Shown: positions 1-9,279 of the stretch, piece after piece
Numbering within the stretch: position 1 is the stretch's first letter
How the letters are laid out: every line of letters starts with the position of its first letter
NCBI RefSeq assembly: GCF_000753735.1
Contig: NZ_JPIN01000004.1
Coordinates: forward strand, 47,445-111,444
Direction of reading: 5' to 3'
Length of the DNA: 64,000 nt
Source of the DNA: Pseudidiomarina atlantica
GTDB taxonomy: Bacteria; Pseudomonadota; Gammaproteobacteria; Enterobacterales; Alteromonadaceae
Translations under genes and position numbers: made by a program
The notes under the pieces: model-generated
Told to the model about the DNA's origin: nothing
Databases searched by the model: none
The model's input: the letters and a program-made list of their open reading frames with translations, nothing else

Positions 1-2547
1 ATTGAGCTCGGCTTCATATTCGACTTTAAACGCATCGAAACGCTCCTGCATATCCGCAACACCTTTAACCGGGGTTTGGATGTAGAGCACGAAAGCGGTG
101 TACTCTTCGAGCTTACTGCTGCTTGCACCGACGGCGTAGGCAAGCTGTTCCTCAGTGCGCAAGCGGTCAAACGCAATGGTGCTGAGGTGCTCTTGCAAGA
201 TAGTGCCGGCTGCTTGCGTCGCAAAGCCTGGCGTCAGGTTGACGTGTGCATCGACCAGACCGACGTCAGCAACGTCAATATCTTGCTGCACTACGATACG
301 CTGGCCAGCTTCAGGTAACCAAGCACCTGCACGAACATACTCAGTGACGTCGCGGTCACTCGGCAGCGCCTGCGTGATTTCTTCCGCAACGGTCGTTAGC
401 GTGGCTTGATCGTAGTTACCGAAGGCAAAGACACGGACATGATTACTGCCTAAAAATTCAGGAATAAAGGCCGTCAAGTCGTCTGCGCTGAGCCCTTGGG
501 CGGTCGCAATCAGATTCTCGATATCGTAGTTACCTTCGCGCAACAGGCGATTGTAGGCACCGAATGCTTGGTAGAACGGGAACTGCTTACCCTGGTTGCG
601 CAAACCACGCACCATGCGGTCGACTGCTTGTGCAAAGGCTTGTGGTTCAACGGTAATGGCTAAGCCATCGAGCGCTTGCTCAAGTAACTGCGGCTGTTTA
701 TCGGTGAAACCGCCAACGCGCAATGACAATCCTGTACCCGATGACAAACGCATTTGCATACCGGCGATCCCGGCTTCAGTTGCTAATGCGCTATTTTGCA
801 GGGTATAGAGATCACGCCACAAACCTAACAACACGTCCGCTTCGACCGACTGCAATGGTGCTGCACTGTTCATGCTGATTTCGAGTACGCCGCGTGGTTG
901 GTCAGCAAACTCTTGTGACGGGTAGTGCCAAATGGTTAACGCATCGTTTTCGACCACAACTTCTGGCATGGTACGTGAAGCGTCGGCAACGATATCAAAG
1001 TTCTCTGGCAACATGCGGTTAACTGCAGGTAAGTTCATCGCCAGTGGTAAATCGTTATTCCAGCTCGCTTGCTCTTCGGCGCTAATGTCGACGACTTGAT
1101 ACTTGCCATCATAGTAATAGAGCTCGCTATCGCTCGGCTCTTGCTTACTTACATACCAGACGCGTAAGCGTTCTGGGGTGAGCTGCTCAAGCACGGCATT
1201 AATGGCCTCAGCATCGAAGCGTTCGTAGTGATACGGAGCGGCAATGGCCATAGTGGCTGGCACATTCTGCATCGCTTCGGCTAAGTTGGACACGTAACCA
1301 AATTCATCAGACTTCTGTAAGAAGCGGAATTGATTATCCAAACTGGTTTTAATTTCGTTGTAATACTTTTCGTCAACGCCTTGCTGCTTTATCAGATCAA
1401 TGTATTGCATTAACGCGGCGGTAATCATTTCGCGTTGCTGCATGCCCGCATCGGTCAAGTTGACTTCAATTTGCAAGGTACCGTAGTTACCGTAATAAGT
1501 TGGGCTGGCTGAAGCATTGAGGCTGGAAATAAGACCCAAATTCTTCAACTCATAGGCAGGTGCGCCTGGCATTTCTGAGCCAATGAGGTAGGTGATGAAT
1601 TCATTTGGTTTGACCGCGAACTGGTCGCTGTTGTCATCGATAATGAATTCCAGACGTAACTGTTTAACGTCTTGGTTCGGCACATAGTGAATACGCTTAC
1701 CGCCAACCTCGGCAAAATCGATAGCCGTGGTCACCGCAGGTTCTGCGATTTCTTTGTTTTCGATAGAGCTAAAGTGTTTGATCGCCAGCTGCTCGAGTTC
1801 AGCTAAAGACTGATTACCAATCAGCGCGACCTTCATAATATTGGCCGAGTAATAACGCTCGTAGAAAGCGACGGTTTCTGCATGTAATTCGCTGCCTTCT
1901 TTGTCGCCCAGTGATTCGAGATTACCAATCAAGAAACGATTCGCAGGGTGTTCGCCAAGCAGGTTGCGTGCCAATTTGAATTGACCGAAGAAGTCCATTT
2001 CGCGGCGCATTGACCATTCTGCGTTAACTGCATTCTTCTCTTTATCGGTGTACTCGGGATACAACATCGGTGCTTTGAAAAAGTCCGAAAAGCGCGCTAG
2101 GGCTTCATCGACCGCGTTGTTATTCACGCTAAACATATAATTGGTAATGTCCAACCAAGTGTATGCATTTTGCGATCCGCCATTGGCTGACATAAAGGTC
2201 GAATAACCTTTGGTATCAGGATAGTTTTCGGTACCCAAGAACAACATGTGTTCGAGGTAGTGCGCCATTCCTTGTTGCGTCATCGGGTCTTGTAACAAAC
2301 CGACGCCAACACTTAACGATGCTGCTGACTTTTCTGTGGTTGGATCCGAAATCAGCATCACTTCAAGTTCGTTCGGTAACACAATCGTTTTGTAACTGCG
2401 GTCATCATTGGGGGACTTGATAACAGCAGTCGCGTCGGCGGCTTTAGCGGGCTGTTCAACAGCGGTCGTTGGCGCTTCAGTGGTGGCAGTACCACAACCG
2501 CTGAGCAATGCGAGACTAATCGCACTACTGAGTAAGAGTTTCTTCAT
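1..2547 (-). CDS. M16 family (pitrilysin/insulinase-like) zinc peptidase lipoprotein, C-terminus cut by window
   Basis: The frame is open from an ATG at 2547 to the window edge (849 codons, no stop), so the C-terminus is missing. The N-terminus is a lipoprotein signal with lipobox LLSGC (Cys18), which suggests a periplasmic, membrane-anchored peptidase. The inverted zinc motif HYLEH is at residues 96-100, followed by the family's NAVNAE segment that carries the third zinc ligand, as in pitrilysin (PtrA). The visible length covers the catalytic M16 domain, the inactive M16 domain and part of the C-terminal half. M16 enzymes of this type degrade peptides inside a closed chamber. The gene is transcribed away from the GGDEF gene and separated from it by about 120 bp. 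Confident for family; the substrate is unknown. Confidence 0.9.
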   Translation of the reverse strand, partial: MKKLLLSSAISLALLSGCGTATTEAPTTAVEQPAKAADATAVIKSPNDDRSYKTIVLPNELEVMLISDPTTEKSAASLSVGVGLLQDPMTQQGMAHYLEHMLFLGTENYPDTKGYSTFMSANGGSQNAYTWLDITNYMFSVNNNAVDEALARFSDFFKAPMLYPEYTDKEKNAVNAEWSMRREMDFFGQFKLARNLLGEHPANRFLIGNLESLGDKEGSELHAETVAFYERYYSANIMKVALIGNQSLAELEQLAIKHFSSIENKEIAEPAVTTAIDFAEVGGKRIHYVPNQDVKQLRLEFIIDDNSDQFAVKPNEFITYLIGSEMPGAPAYELKNLGLISSLNASASPTYYGNYGTLQIEVNLTDAGMQQREMITAALMQYIDLIKQQGVDEKYYNEIKTSLDNQFRFLQKSDEFGYVSNLAEAMQNVPATMAIAAPYHYERFDAEAINAVLEQLTPERLRVWYVSKQEPSDSELYYYDGKYQVVDISAEEQASWNNDLPLAMNLPAVNRMLPENFDIVADASRTMPEVVVENDALTIWHYPSQEFADQPRGVLEISMNSAAPLQSVEADVLLGLWRDLYTLQNSALATEAGIAGMQMRLSSGTGLSLRVGGFTDKQPQLLEQALDGLAITVEPQAFAQAVDRMVRGLRNQGKQFPFYQAFGAYNRLLREGNYDIENLIATAQGLSADDLTAFIPEFLGSNHVRVFAFGNYDQATLTTVAEEITQALPSDRDVTEYVRAGAWLPEAGQRIVVQQDIDVADVGLVDAHVNLTPGFATQAAGTILQEHLSTIAFDRLRTEEQLAYAVGASSSKLEEYTAFVLYIQTPVKGVADMQERFDAFKVEYEAELN

Positions 2548-2665
2548 GTCTGTTCCCTAATTTTGCAAAGGTATTAAACGGTTTTAAGTACTTGGCAGTT
2601 TAGAGCGAAGAGGACCAGAAGTGGATGATTTATGCGTAATTCCCAGAACTGCTTTGTAACAAAAT

Positions 2666-3697
2666 TTATGCAGTTGCTAGTTCAACGCGATTGCGACCGT
2701 TTTCCTTGGCGCAATAAAGCGCGCGGTCGGCTTGAATCAGTGCCTGTTCGATGGATTTATTCGGGTTGTAGTCAGCGACACCAAAACTCATGGTCAGCGT
2801 GAGATTTTGAAAGTGTTTGGTTGCAGCGATGCCTTTACGTAATTGTTCGCAATAATCGCGTGCCTCTGTGAGGGTGAAATTCGGGAGGATTAATAAGAAC
2901 TCTTCACCGCCCCAACGGCCAATCAATGCGCGCTCTCGAGTGAATTCACGCAATTGGCGTGCGGCGTTTTGTAAGATCTTATCCCCTTGAATATGACCAA
3001 ATTGATCGTTGATTTCTTTGAAGTGGTCGATGTCGATGATAACGATACAGGCTCGTTTTAAGGCACCGCTTTGCATGCGTACCTGCAGATCGCTAAGCAG
3101 CGTGTCAAGGTGGCTGCGGTTATAAAGGGAGGTGAGTTTGTCGGTAATCGATTGCAGTTTAAGCTCGCGGTAAGCGGTTTCGCGTGAGCCTTCGTAAAAG
3201 CGGTAAATAAACCATAGAGCGACGCAAACTTCGAGCACATTGAGCACGGCGCCAAGCCCTAGAGTTTCGGGTTGGGGGCGGTCAATTTGCTGCGCGATAA
3301 AATAGACAGTGTAGGCAAACAACAGCGCACTGAGTAACGCACCCATGCGACGACCCAACAGGAAAAACACAATCGGCGGTACAATCATCACCCATAACAC
3401 CGAGTAGTTCTGCCCTTCAGCGATATTGATAAACATCACTACATTAAAAATGACAGCTAAACAAGCCAACCAGGACGTTCTATTGAGCTTCGCCTCGTCG
3501 TTGAAATACAGCAACAGCAGAGCTGCGGCAGCAAAGCTGATGAAGTTAAAGCTAGCTATTAAATAGGCATTAAAAACGAAAACATTGAGCGCACCAATCA
3601 GCAATGAAAATACCAGCATGATGCGGAGCACCGCACGAAGCAGGGTGCTCTGATGACGGACTGAATGTTCTGATTGCAAGGATGCGCTATGCTGCAT
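2666..3697 (-). CDS. Membrane diguanylate cyclase (GGDEF)
   Basis: The protein has 343 residues. Residues about 22-168 hold several hydrophobic segments (five or six membrane spans) acting as a sensor-like module. The C-terminal GGDEF domain runs from about 182 to the end. The active-site motif is GGEEF at 263-267, and the metal-binding IDIDHF segment is at 221-226, so cyclase activity making cyclic di-GMP is expected. The usual RxxD inhibitory site just before the motif reads RERA, without the aspartate, so product inhibition through that site may be lost. The start codon lies 2 bp after the stop of the CNNM gene, so the two are probably cotranscribed. There is no EAL domain. The sensed signal is unknown. 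Confidence 0.9.
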   Translation of the reverse strand: MQHSASLQSEHSVRHQSTLLRAVLRIMLVFSLLIGALNVFVFNAYLIASFNFISFAAAALLLLYFNDEAKLNRTSWLACLAVIFNVVMFINIAEGQNYSVLWVMIVPPIVFFLLGRRMGALLSALLFAYTVYFIAQQIDRPQPETLGLGAVLNVLEVCVALWFIYRFYEGSRETAYRELKLQSITDKLTSLYNRSHLDTLLSDLQVRMQSGALKRACIVIIDIDHFKEINDQFGHIQGDKILQNAARQLREFTRERALIGRWGGEEFLLILPNFTLTEARDYCEQLRKGIAATKHFQNLTLTMSFGVADYNPNKSIEQALIQADRALYCAKENGRNRVELATA

Positions 3698-3699
3698 AA

Positions 3700-4719
3700 T
3701 TAAGCGTCTTCAGTTTTTATCCTTTTGCCCCAGCGCTGTTTCGCATAGCGGCGCAGGCTCGGAATGGTATCGGTTTCATCCATAATAGGCTGACCAAGAA
3801 TAGTTTCGATAATATCCTCAAGAGTAATCAACCCCATCCAAGTGCCATGTTCGTCGAACACCACTGCCATGTGCTGACGGGTTTCCAGAAAGCGCGTAAG
3901 TAGGCTTTCAAGGTCAATACTGGGGCTGACGACTTCAACTTCACGCAGCAAATTGCTGACTTTTTCGTGGCGATGGGATTCTAAAGCTTCATTGCGCAAG
4001 ATAAGGCCGTGCGGCACTTCGTCTTGATCGATCACCGGAAAGCGCGAATAAGGCATCGATTTGACCTGTTCCAGAAACTCAGCAACGGTACTATCTGGGT
4101 GTACCGCTTCACACACCATACGTGGTGTCATTGCTTTGCTCACTTTAATCGCGTGCAGATCCAAAATGTTGCTAATCACCCGCTTTTCGTCATCATCGAT
4201 GGCATCTTGTTCGTGACCGACAATGGCTAATGCTTTGATTTCTGAGCGTATGTCGATATCGTGTGCATTTCCACCGATGCGTTTAGTGATTTGGTCAGAT
4301 AACCAGATAAATGGTTTTAAGGAGATGATCATAAAATTCAGCAGCGGTGGTAACACCGGTGCCAAAGAACGCCAAAATTTTGCGCCGATAGTTTTTGGAA
4401 TGATTTCAGAAAGCACGAGTATGAGCACGGTCATTACTGCTGACGTAATCGCTAGGTAGCCGTCACCAAATACCACGCCGACTTGCGCGCCAACCCCAGC
4501 AGCACCCGCGGTGTGCGCAATCGTATTAAGTGTGAGAATCGCAGCAAGTGGTCGATCAATAGTATCTTTGAGCTTCTGTAATTGCTGATGTAACTTGGGG
4601 CGGTCGGATTTCAACTGCGCGATATAACTTGGCGTAATCGATAACAGTGCCGCTTCAAGTATCGAGCACAGAAAGGACACGCCTACGGCAATTACAGCAA
4701 AAACGATGAGTAATAGCAT
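3700..4719 (-). CDS. CNNM/DUF21 transporter-like protein with CBS pair
   Basis: The protein has 339 residues. The N-terminal DUF21 (CNNM) domain has about four hydrophobic segments over residues 1-150. A tandem CBS domain follows at about 195-315; the AMTPR motif marks the start of the first CBS and LITLEDIIETILG ends the second. CNNM/CorB proteins are linked to Mg2+ or Co2+ export or homeostasis, with ATP binding at the CBS pair. The C-terminal CorC_HlyC domain found in longer relatives (about 430 residues) is absent here; such short DUF21-CBS proteins are common. It is first of two genes with the downstream diguanylate cyclase. Transport substrate is inferred from the family only. Confidence 0.87.
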   Translation of the reverse strand: MLLLIVFAVIAVGVSFLCSILEAALLSITPSYIAQLKSDRPKLHQQLQKLKDTIDRPLAAILTLNTIAHTAGAAGVGAQVGVVFGDGYLAITSAVMTVLILVLSEIIPKTIGAKFWRSLAPVLPPLLNFMIISLKPFIWLSDQITKRIGGNAHDIDIRSEIKALAIVGHEQDAIDDDEKRVISNILDLHAIKVSKAMTPRMVCEAVHPDSTVAEFLEQVKSMPYSRFPVIDQDEVPHGLILRNEALESHRHEKVSNLLREVEVVSPSIDLESLLTRFLETRQHMAVVFDEHGTWMGLITLEDIIETILGQPIMDETDTIPSLRRYAKQRWGKRIKTEDA

Positions 4720-4811
4720 TGCAACTCGCTAATAGAAAAAGACCGTGCAAAAATAGCATAAAAGACTGGTATGCCGCTAGTTTTCGTCATGCCAAACTCG
4801 GGGGCTAGAGC

Positions 4812-5507
4812 ATGAAATTTAGTTACTTTTACGACCGCGCCGTAGCACGCAAAGGTGAAAAGGGAGTGCAGGAACGACTGCCAAAGTTGGCTCCCGTAGG
4901 CTGGCTTGAGCAGCAATCAGATGCCTTTTTTCTAGCTGAAATCACCCGTGGCATTTTTCGTGCGGGCTTTGTTTGGCGCATCATTGACGCGAAATGGCCG
5001 GGCTTTGAAGAGGCGTTTAGCGGCTTCGTACCGCTGTACTGGCAGCAAGTGCCGCCCGAGCGACTTGAGCAGCTTGCCGATGATCAGCGCATAGTGCGTA
5101 ATTGGCAAAAAATAGAAACAGTACCGGTCAATGCCCGCATGATTGTCGAAGCGAGCGAGAGCCACGGTAGTTTTGGTAAGTTTTTGGCGCAATGGCCGAG
5201 TGCCGACCAATTCGGTCTATTGCAGCACTTCAAGGAACATGGTGCGCGGCTTGCTGGCGCAACACCGCAATTTTTCCTGCGTCGCATTGGCTGGGACGGC
5301 TTTATTTTATCCAGCGATGTCGTGACCGCATTACGTAATCATCGGTTGCTGGAGGCCTCGCCAACGAGTAAAAAAGGTTTGCAGCAAGCGCAACACTGGT
5401 TCAATCAATGGCATGACGAAACCGGTCTGCCCTATAGCCATCTGTCGCGTATCGTTTCCCTCACCATTGACGCGCGTGCCGCTGAGCGCCCCACGAAAAA
5501 AGTCTAA
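4812..5507 (+). CDS. DNA-3-methyladenine glycosylase I (Tag)-like protein
   Basis: This 231-residue protein resembles the Tag-like group of the HhH-GPD superfamily. The segment ITRGIFRAGFVWRIIDAKWP (about 43-62) corresponds to the Tag helix reading IFQAGLSW in the classical enzyme, and a GFxP turn follows. The classical zinc-binding N-terminus (MxRCxW) of E. coli Tag is not present, so this is the shorter, zinc-less branch often annotated as glycosylase I. It would remove 3-methyladenine from alkylated DNA. It is read divergently from the CNNM gene, 92 bp apart, and ends 67 bp before the blaI-like start. Biochemical activity of this branch is not certain. Confidence 0.75.
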   Translation: MKFSYFYDRAVARKGEKGVQERLPKLAPVGWLEQQSDAFFLAEITRGIFRAGFVWRIIDAKWPGFEEAFSGFVPLYWQQVPPERLEQLADDQRIVRNWQKIETVPVNARMIVEASESHGSFGKFLAQWPSADQFGLLQHFKEHGARLAGATPQFFLRRIGWDGFILSSDVVTALRNHRLLEASPTSKKGLQQAQHWFNQWHDETGLPYSHLSRIVSLTIDARAAERPTKKV

Positions 5508-5514
5508 GTAAAAT

Positions 5515-5562
5515 TTGACAGTTTAGATTACATGTGTAATCTTTTTGATTACAAACGTAATC
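5515..5562 (+). promoter_or_regulatory. Promoter with two tandem BlaI-type operators
   Basis: A consensus -35 TTGACA (5515-5520) is followed by two inverted repeats. Site 1 is GATTACA-TG-TGTAATC (5526-5541, 7-bp perfect arms). Site 2 is GATTAC-AAAC-GTAATC (5547-5562, 6-bp perfect arms). Their centres are 21 bp apart, two helical turns, so two dimers would bind the same face. A plausible -10, TAATCT (5537-5542), overlaps site 1. The TACA/TGTA core matches the known BlaI/MecI/CopY operator type, so autorepression by the next gene is the natural reading. Confidence 0.75.
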
Positions 5563-5574
5563 GAAAGGTGTCTT

Positions 5575-5955
5575 ATGATTGAAATTAGCAATGCCGAATT
5601 GGCTGTCATGAAAGTGCTGTGGCATGAAGCTCCGCTTCCTGCCGCTGACATTGTCACGCGTTTGCAACAGACGCAGGATTGGCAAGCCAAAACTATCAAA
5701 ACGCTGCTCAATCGTCTGGTGCAAAAAGGAGCCTTAAGTTTCGAGCAACAGGGCCGCGCCTACCTCTACCAACCCACTATTGCCGAATCTGATTATCAAT
5801 TGCATGCCGGACAAAGCTTTGTTCAGCGTTTGTTCGCGGGCAAGGTCACGCCCTTAGTCGCGACCTTCGCCGCCGCTGAGCAGCTGAGTAAAGATGATAT
5901 TGCTGAACTCAAGGCTTTGGTGGCGCAACTGGAGCAGGAGCAAAACGATGTTTGA
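5575..5955 (+). CDS. BlaI/MecI/CopY-family transcriptional repressor
   Basis: This 126-residue winged-helix repressor starts at the ATG at 5575, which has the ribosome site GAAAGG 7 bp upstream; an upstream TTG in frame lies inside the operator and is unlikely to be used. The opening ISNAELAVMKVLW is typical of BlaI/MecI N-terminal helices, and the recognition helix lies around TIKTLLNRLVQKGAL. The C-terminal half provides dimerisation. BlaI-type repressors are cleaved or displaced after a partner M56 sensor peptidase is activated. Here that partner overlaps it by 8 bp. Two matching operators sit in its own promoter. No beta-lactamase or penicillin-binding protein gene is adjacent, so the target regulon is unknown. 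Confidence 0.9.
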   Translation: MIEISNAELAVMKVLWHEAPLPAADIVTRLQQTQDWQAKTIKTLLNRLVQKGALSFEQQGRAYLYQPTIAESDYQLHAGQSFVQRLFAGKVTPLVATFAAAEQLSKDDIAELKALVAQLEQEQNDV

Positions 5956-7084
5956 ATGGCTACTTAACGGGACTATTGTCATTGCTGTAATAGGTACGCT
6001 GCGACTCGTTAGCCATCGTTGGCTGTTGCAACAACTGGGTGCAGTCACGCTCTACAGTTTGTGGTTAGTGCTACCCATGTCGCTCATGCTGCTGGTTCTT
6101 GCAAACTTCTGGCCGCAACAACAGGTCAACAGCGCTGCTTGGCTGTGGGTCGTTGAAGCACAGCAGCAAGTACAGCAAATGGCGATGCAAAATCACAGTA
6201 GTTGGCTGGTCGTAAGTTGGCTTGTGGGCGTGACATTAGCATTGGCCTGGTTGGTGTCTCGCTGGCCTCTGTTGCAGCCAAAATGGCAGCTAGGACGCTT
6301 GCGGGTGGTGCGTACGCCGCGAGGCGAGAGCCCAGCAATGACAGGGATTCTGCGGCCGACGCTGTTGCTACCACGTGACTTTGCGCAACGTTTCAGTGCA
6401 CAGCAACGTCATCTTATTCTCATGCACGAGCAGCAGCATTGGTTGCGCGCAGATACTAGCGCCAACTTACTTGCTTACTTTGTTTGTGCAGTCTTTTGGT
6501 TTCATCCAGTAGCTTGGTTGTGTTACCGCAGATTCCGCCGTGATCAAGAACTCGCTTGTGATGCCCAGGTGTTAGCTGATGCAGCACCTAGACAGCGGGC
6601 AAGTTATGCGCAGGCGTTATTACAGGTAGCGGCTACGACTCAACTGGGGCCGCAGTACAACCCCAATCTTTATCGCTATGGAGCATACAACACTATGAAA
6701 GAACGGATACAACTATTGAAACAACCACAACGCTTGCGTTATTTGCCTATGGTTTGCGCGACTTTGGTGAGTTTGGCCGTCGTCGGTGCATGGCAAGCGC
6801 CAGTAATAGCCGCAAACAGTCAGCAAAGTGAAGCTACGCCGATTGTTCGGATCAATCCTAGCTACCCAACAACTGCTGCAGAGCAAGGCATCGAAGGGCA
6901 AGTCACACTGAGCTTTAGTATCACCACTGATGGTAAAGTCAGCGATGTCGAAGTTGTGGAATCGCAGCCTCAAGGCGTGTTTGATGAGGCTGCGGTAGCA
7001 GCTTTGCAGAAATGGCGTTACCACCCAGAGCATGCTGGCGCAGGGCATAAGGTTGCCCTGGCCTTTCAGCTTGCGAGTGAGTAA
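5948..7084 (+). CDS. M56 (BlaR1-like) membrane metallopeptidase with TonB C-terminal domain
   Basis: The start is taken at ATG 5948, overlapping the end of the repressor gene by 8 bp and giving 378 residues. Hydrophobic segments near residues 5-25, 30-55 and 80-105, and one after the catalytic motif, anchor it in the inner membrane. The zinc motif is HEQQH (about residue 159), with the downstream RRDQELACDA segment supplying the third ligand, as in M56/BlaR1. Instead of a penicillin-binding sensor domain, the periplasmic end is a TonB_C-type domain (PSYPTTAAEQGIEGQVTLSF onwards). It probably senses an envelope signal and inactivates the repressor, but the signal is unknown. Its stop abuts the convergent gor stop. 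Confidence 0.88.
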   Translation: MFEWLLNGTIVIAVIGTLRLVSHRWLLQQLGAVTLYSLWLVLPMSLMLLVLANFWPQQQVNSAAWLWVVEAQQQVQQMAMQNHSSWLVVSWLVGVTLALAWLVSRWPLLQPKWQLGRLRVVRTPRGESPAMTGILRPTLLLPRDFAQRFSAQQRHLILMHEQQHWLRADTSANLLAYFVCAVFWFHPVAWLCYRRFRRDQELACDAQVLADAAPRQRASYAQALLQVAATTQLGPQYNPNLYRYGAYNTMKERIQLLKQPQRLRYLPMVCATLVSLAVVGAWQAPVIAANSQQSEATPIVRINPSYPTTAAEQGIEGQVTLSFSITTDGKVSDVEVVESQPQGVFDEAAVAALQKWRYHPEHAGAGHKVALAFQLASE

Positions 7085-8440
7085 TTAACGTAAGGTAACG
7101 AATTCTTCGGCGCTAGTGGGGTGCAATGCCACAGTAGCGTCGAAGTCTGCTTTAGTTGCGCCCATTTTCATCGCTACCGCAAAACCTTGAAGGATCTCGT
7201 CCATGCCTTCACCGATACCATGCATCCCGACCACTTTTTCTTCGTCGCCAACACACACCAGTTTAAAGGTGCTTAAAGCCCGATGTGGCGTGACTGCATT
7301 GTACATGGCCGCGAATTTCGAGCGATAGACTTTGACATTGCCATCACCATATTTAGCAACCGCTTCGACTTCTGTCAGACCGACCGTGCCAATCGGCGGA
7401 TGGCTAAAGACGATGGTGGGGATTTGGCTGTAATCCATATGTGCGTCTGGCAGTTCTGGGTTAAACAGGCGTTCGGCGAGTAGTCGTCCAGCTTTGATCG
7501 CTACCGGCGTTAATTGCGCTTCGCCAGTGATATCACCCACCGCATAAATACCTTTCACATTGGTGTTTTGGTACTTATCGGTGCGAATAAAACCAACCGG
7601 GTCAGCTTCGACACCAGCTGCTTCCAGATTGATTTTATCTGTTGCAGGTTCACGACCAATGGCCCAGACCAAGCAATCAACACCTTCAATCACGTCGCCG
7701 CCTTCGGTGTGCACCGTCAGTAAGCCATCGTCATTCTTAACCACTTTGGCAACACTCGCGTGCGTGTGTAGGGTCGGACCGTCTTGCGCTAAGCGTTCGA
7801 GTAGGGCATTGGTAATGTCCTCATCGAAATACCGCAACGGACGGTCGCGACGCACCAATAAATGCGCGTCAGTACCCAATGCATGGAGCACGCCGGCAAT
7901 TTCCACAGCAATATAGCCGGCGCCGACCACCACTGCTTTGTTGGGGCGCTCTTCTAATGCGAAGAAACCATCAGAATCAATCCCGTACTCAGCACCTTCG
8001 CACGTCGGGATAATCGGCCGAGCGCCCACAGCAATGGTGATATGGTCTGCGGTAATGTGTTCACCATTCACTTCAACCGTGTTTTTATCCACGAACCGAG
8101 CAAACCCCTCGATGTAGTCCACACCGTTGCTCTCGAAACCACGTTGATAACCGCCGTGAATACGCTCAATATAGGCTTCGCGATTGTCCACCAGCGTTTT
8201 CCAACTGAAACCGGTTTGCTCAAGCTTAAAACCGTAGGCTTCGCTGTATTTCAAAGCTTCGGCGATGTGCGCGCCATACCACATGACTTTTTTCGGAACA
8301 CAGCCGACATTGACACAGGTACCACCGACAGCCTTGGCTTCAATCACTGCCGCCTTAGCGCCGCGAATGGCTGCACGATTGGCGGAGGCAATGCCACCAC
8401 TGCCAGCACCAATCGCTAAATAATCGTAATGTCGAGTCAT
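7085..8440 (-). CDS. gor: Glutathione-disulfide reductase
   Basis: This 451-residue flavoprotein reduces glutathione disulfide with NADPH in the cytosol. The N-terminal FAD motif GAGSGGIAS is followed by the redox-active [13 protein letters not shown] with cysteines 42 and 47. The NAD(P)-binding motif is [14 protein letters not shown]. The C-terminal HPTSAEE provides the catalytic His440/Glu445 pair. Length and motifs match E. coli Gor closely. It is convergent with the M56 gene, with abutting stops, and divergent from ygjP with 127 bp between. I see no clear OxyR site in that gap. Confidence 0.96.
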   Translation of the reverse strand: MTRHYDYLAIGAGSGGIASANRAAIRGAKAAVIEAKAVGGTCVNVGCVPKKVMWYGAHIAEALKYSEAYGFKLEQTGFSWKTLVDNREAYIERIHGGYQRGFESNGVDYIEGFARFVDKNTVEVNGEHITADHITIAVGARPIIPTCEGAEYGIDSDGFFALEERPNKAVVVGAGYIAVEIAGVLHALGTDAHLLVRRDRPLRYFDEDITNALLERLAQDGPTLHTHASVAKVVKNDDGLLTVHTEGGDVIEGVDCLVWAIGREPATDKINLEAAGVEADPVGFIRTDKYQNTNVKGIYAVGDITGEAQLTPVAIKAGRLLAERLFNPELPDAHMDYSQIPTIVFSHPPIGTVGLTEVEAVAKYGDGNVKVYRSKFAAMYNAVTPHRALSTFKLVCVGDEEKVVGMHGIGEGMDEILQGFAVAMKMGATKADFDATVALHPTSAEEFVTLR

Positions 8441-8567
8441 GCGTTGTACTCCTGTTACATGCTAATCTGTGAAAAACGTAATTTTTAAAAAGTAGGCGGG
8501 CTGTATGATTACCTAAAACCACACAGTCTGCAATGCAACCAAGGTCTCAGGCGAGCTGAAATAACCG

Positions 8568-9278
8568 ATGACGGCTATCTATCCAATCTATCGTAGTAAG
8601 CGCAGACGGACGCTTGCGATCAAAATTCGTGACGGGCAAGTTGAAATTAGGGCGCCTTGGCATTTGTCAGAGCGCCGCATTCAGGCCTTTGTTGCGGCTA
8701 AACACGATTGGATCAACAAGCATTTGTCGCGTCAACAGCAGCAACTTGCCGACTTTAGGGTGCGTCGTTGGCAGTCCGGTGAGCGTTTGCGTTGGCTTGG
8801 CGAGCCACTCACTTTGGTGGTGCAAACCCATACCCGCAAAAGCTGTCGGCGTGTGGCTAATAGTTTGCAAGTCACGGTGACGCCGCGTGCTAATCCACAA
8901 AAAGAACCGCGCGGCATGATTCGTCAATGGTATCAGCACCACGCGCAGGCTTGGTTGGATGCTTTTTTTGTCAATGAGTGGCCACACGACCATGTGTTAC
9001 GCCCACAGAGCTGGGGTGTCGGGCACTTCTCGAGCAAGTGGGGGCATTGCACCCGCAAGGGCGAATTAAAGTTTTCGTGGAAGCTGTGGTTGGCGCCAGA
9101 GTGGGTGGTGCGGAATGTGGTGATTCATGAGTTGTGTCACTTGCAAGAATTCAACCATAGCGCGCGCTTTTGGCAACTTGTCGCACAGCATTCTGAAGAT
9201 TATCAAGCAGCGGAAAAGTGGCTTCGTCAGCACGGCATGACCGTGCTGAACGAAACCTATCTCGATTATCGTGACTGA
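8568..9278 (+). CDS. ygjP: YgjP-like M48 family (DUF45) metallohydrolase
   Basis: This 236-residue protein carries the zinc signature HELCHLQEFNHSARFW (HExxH plus a downstream His) near residue 185 and the YgjP-typical GHFSSKWGHCTRKGELKFSW segment just before it. It has no signal peptide, so it is cytosolic. The family is a SprT/WLM-like putative peptidase often near DNA-repair or restriction genes; its physiological substrate is not established. It ends 1 bp before the convergent S9 peptidase stop. Family assignment is firm; the symbol is by analogy to the E. coli homologue. Confidence 0.85.
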   Translation: MTAIYPIYRSKRRRTLAIKIRDGQVEIRAPWHLSERRIQAFVAAKHDWINKHLSRQQQQLADFRVRRWQSGERLRWLGEPLTLVVQTHTRKSCRRVANSLQVTVTPRANPQKEPRGMIRQWYQHHAQAWLDAFFVNEWPHDHVLRPQSWGVGHFSSKWGHCTRKGELKFSWKLWLAPEWVVRNVVIHELCHLQEFNHSARFWQLVAQHSEDYQAAEKWLRQHGMTVLNETYLDYRD

Positions 9279-9279
9279 A

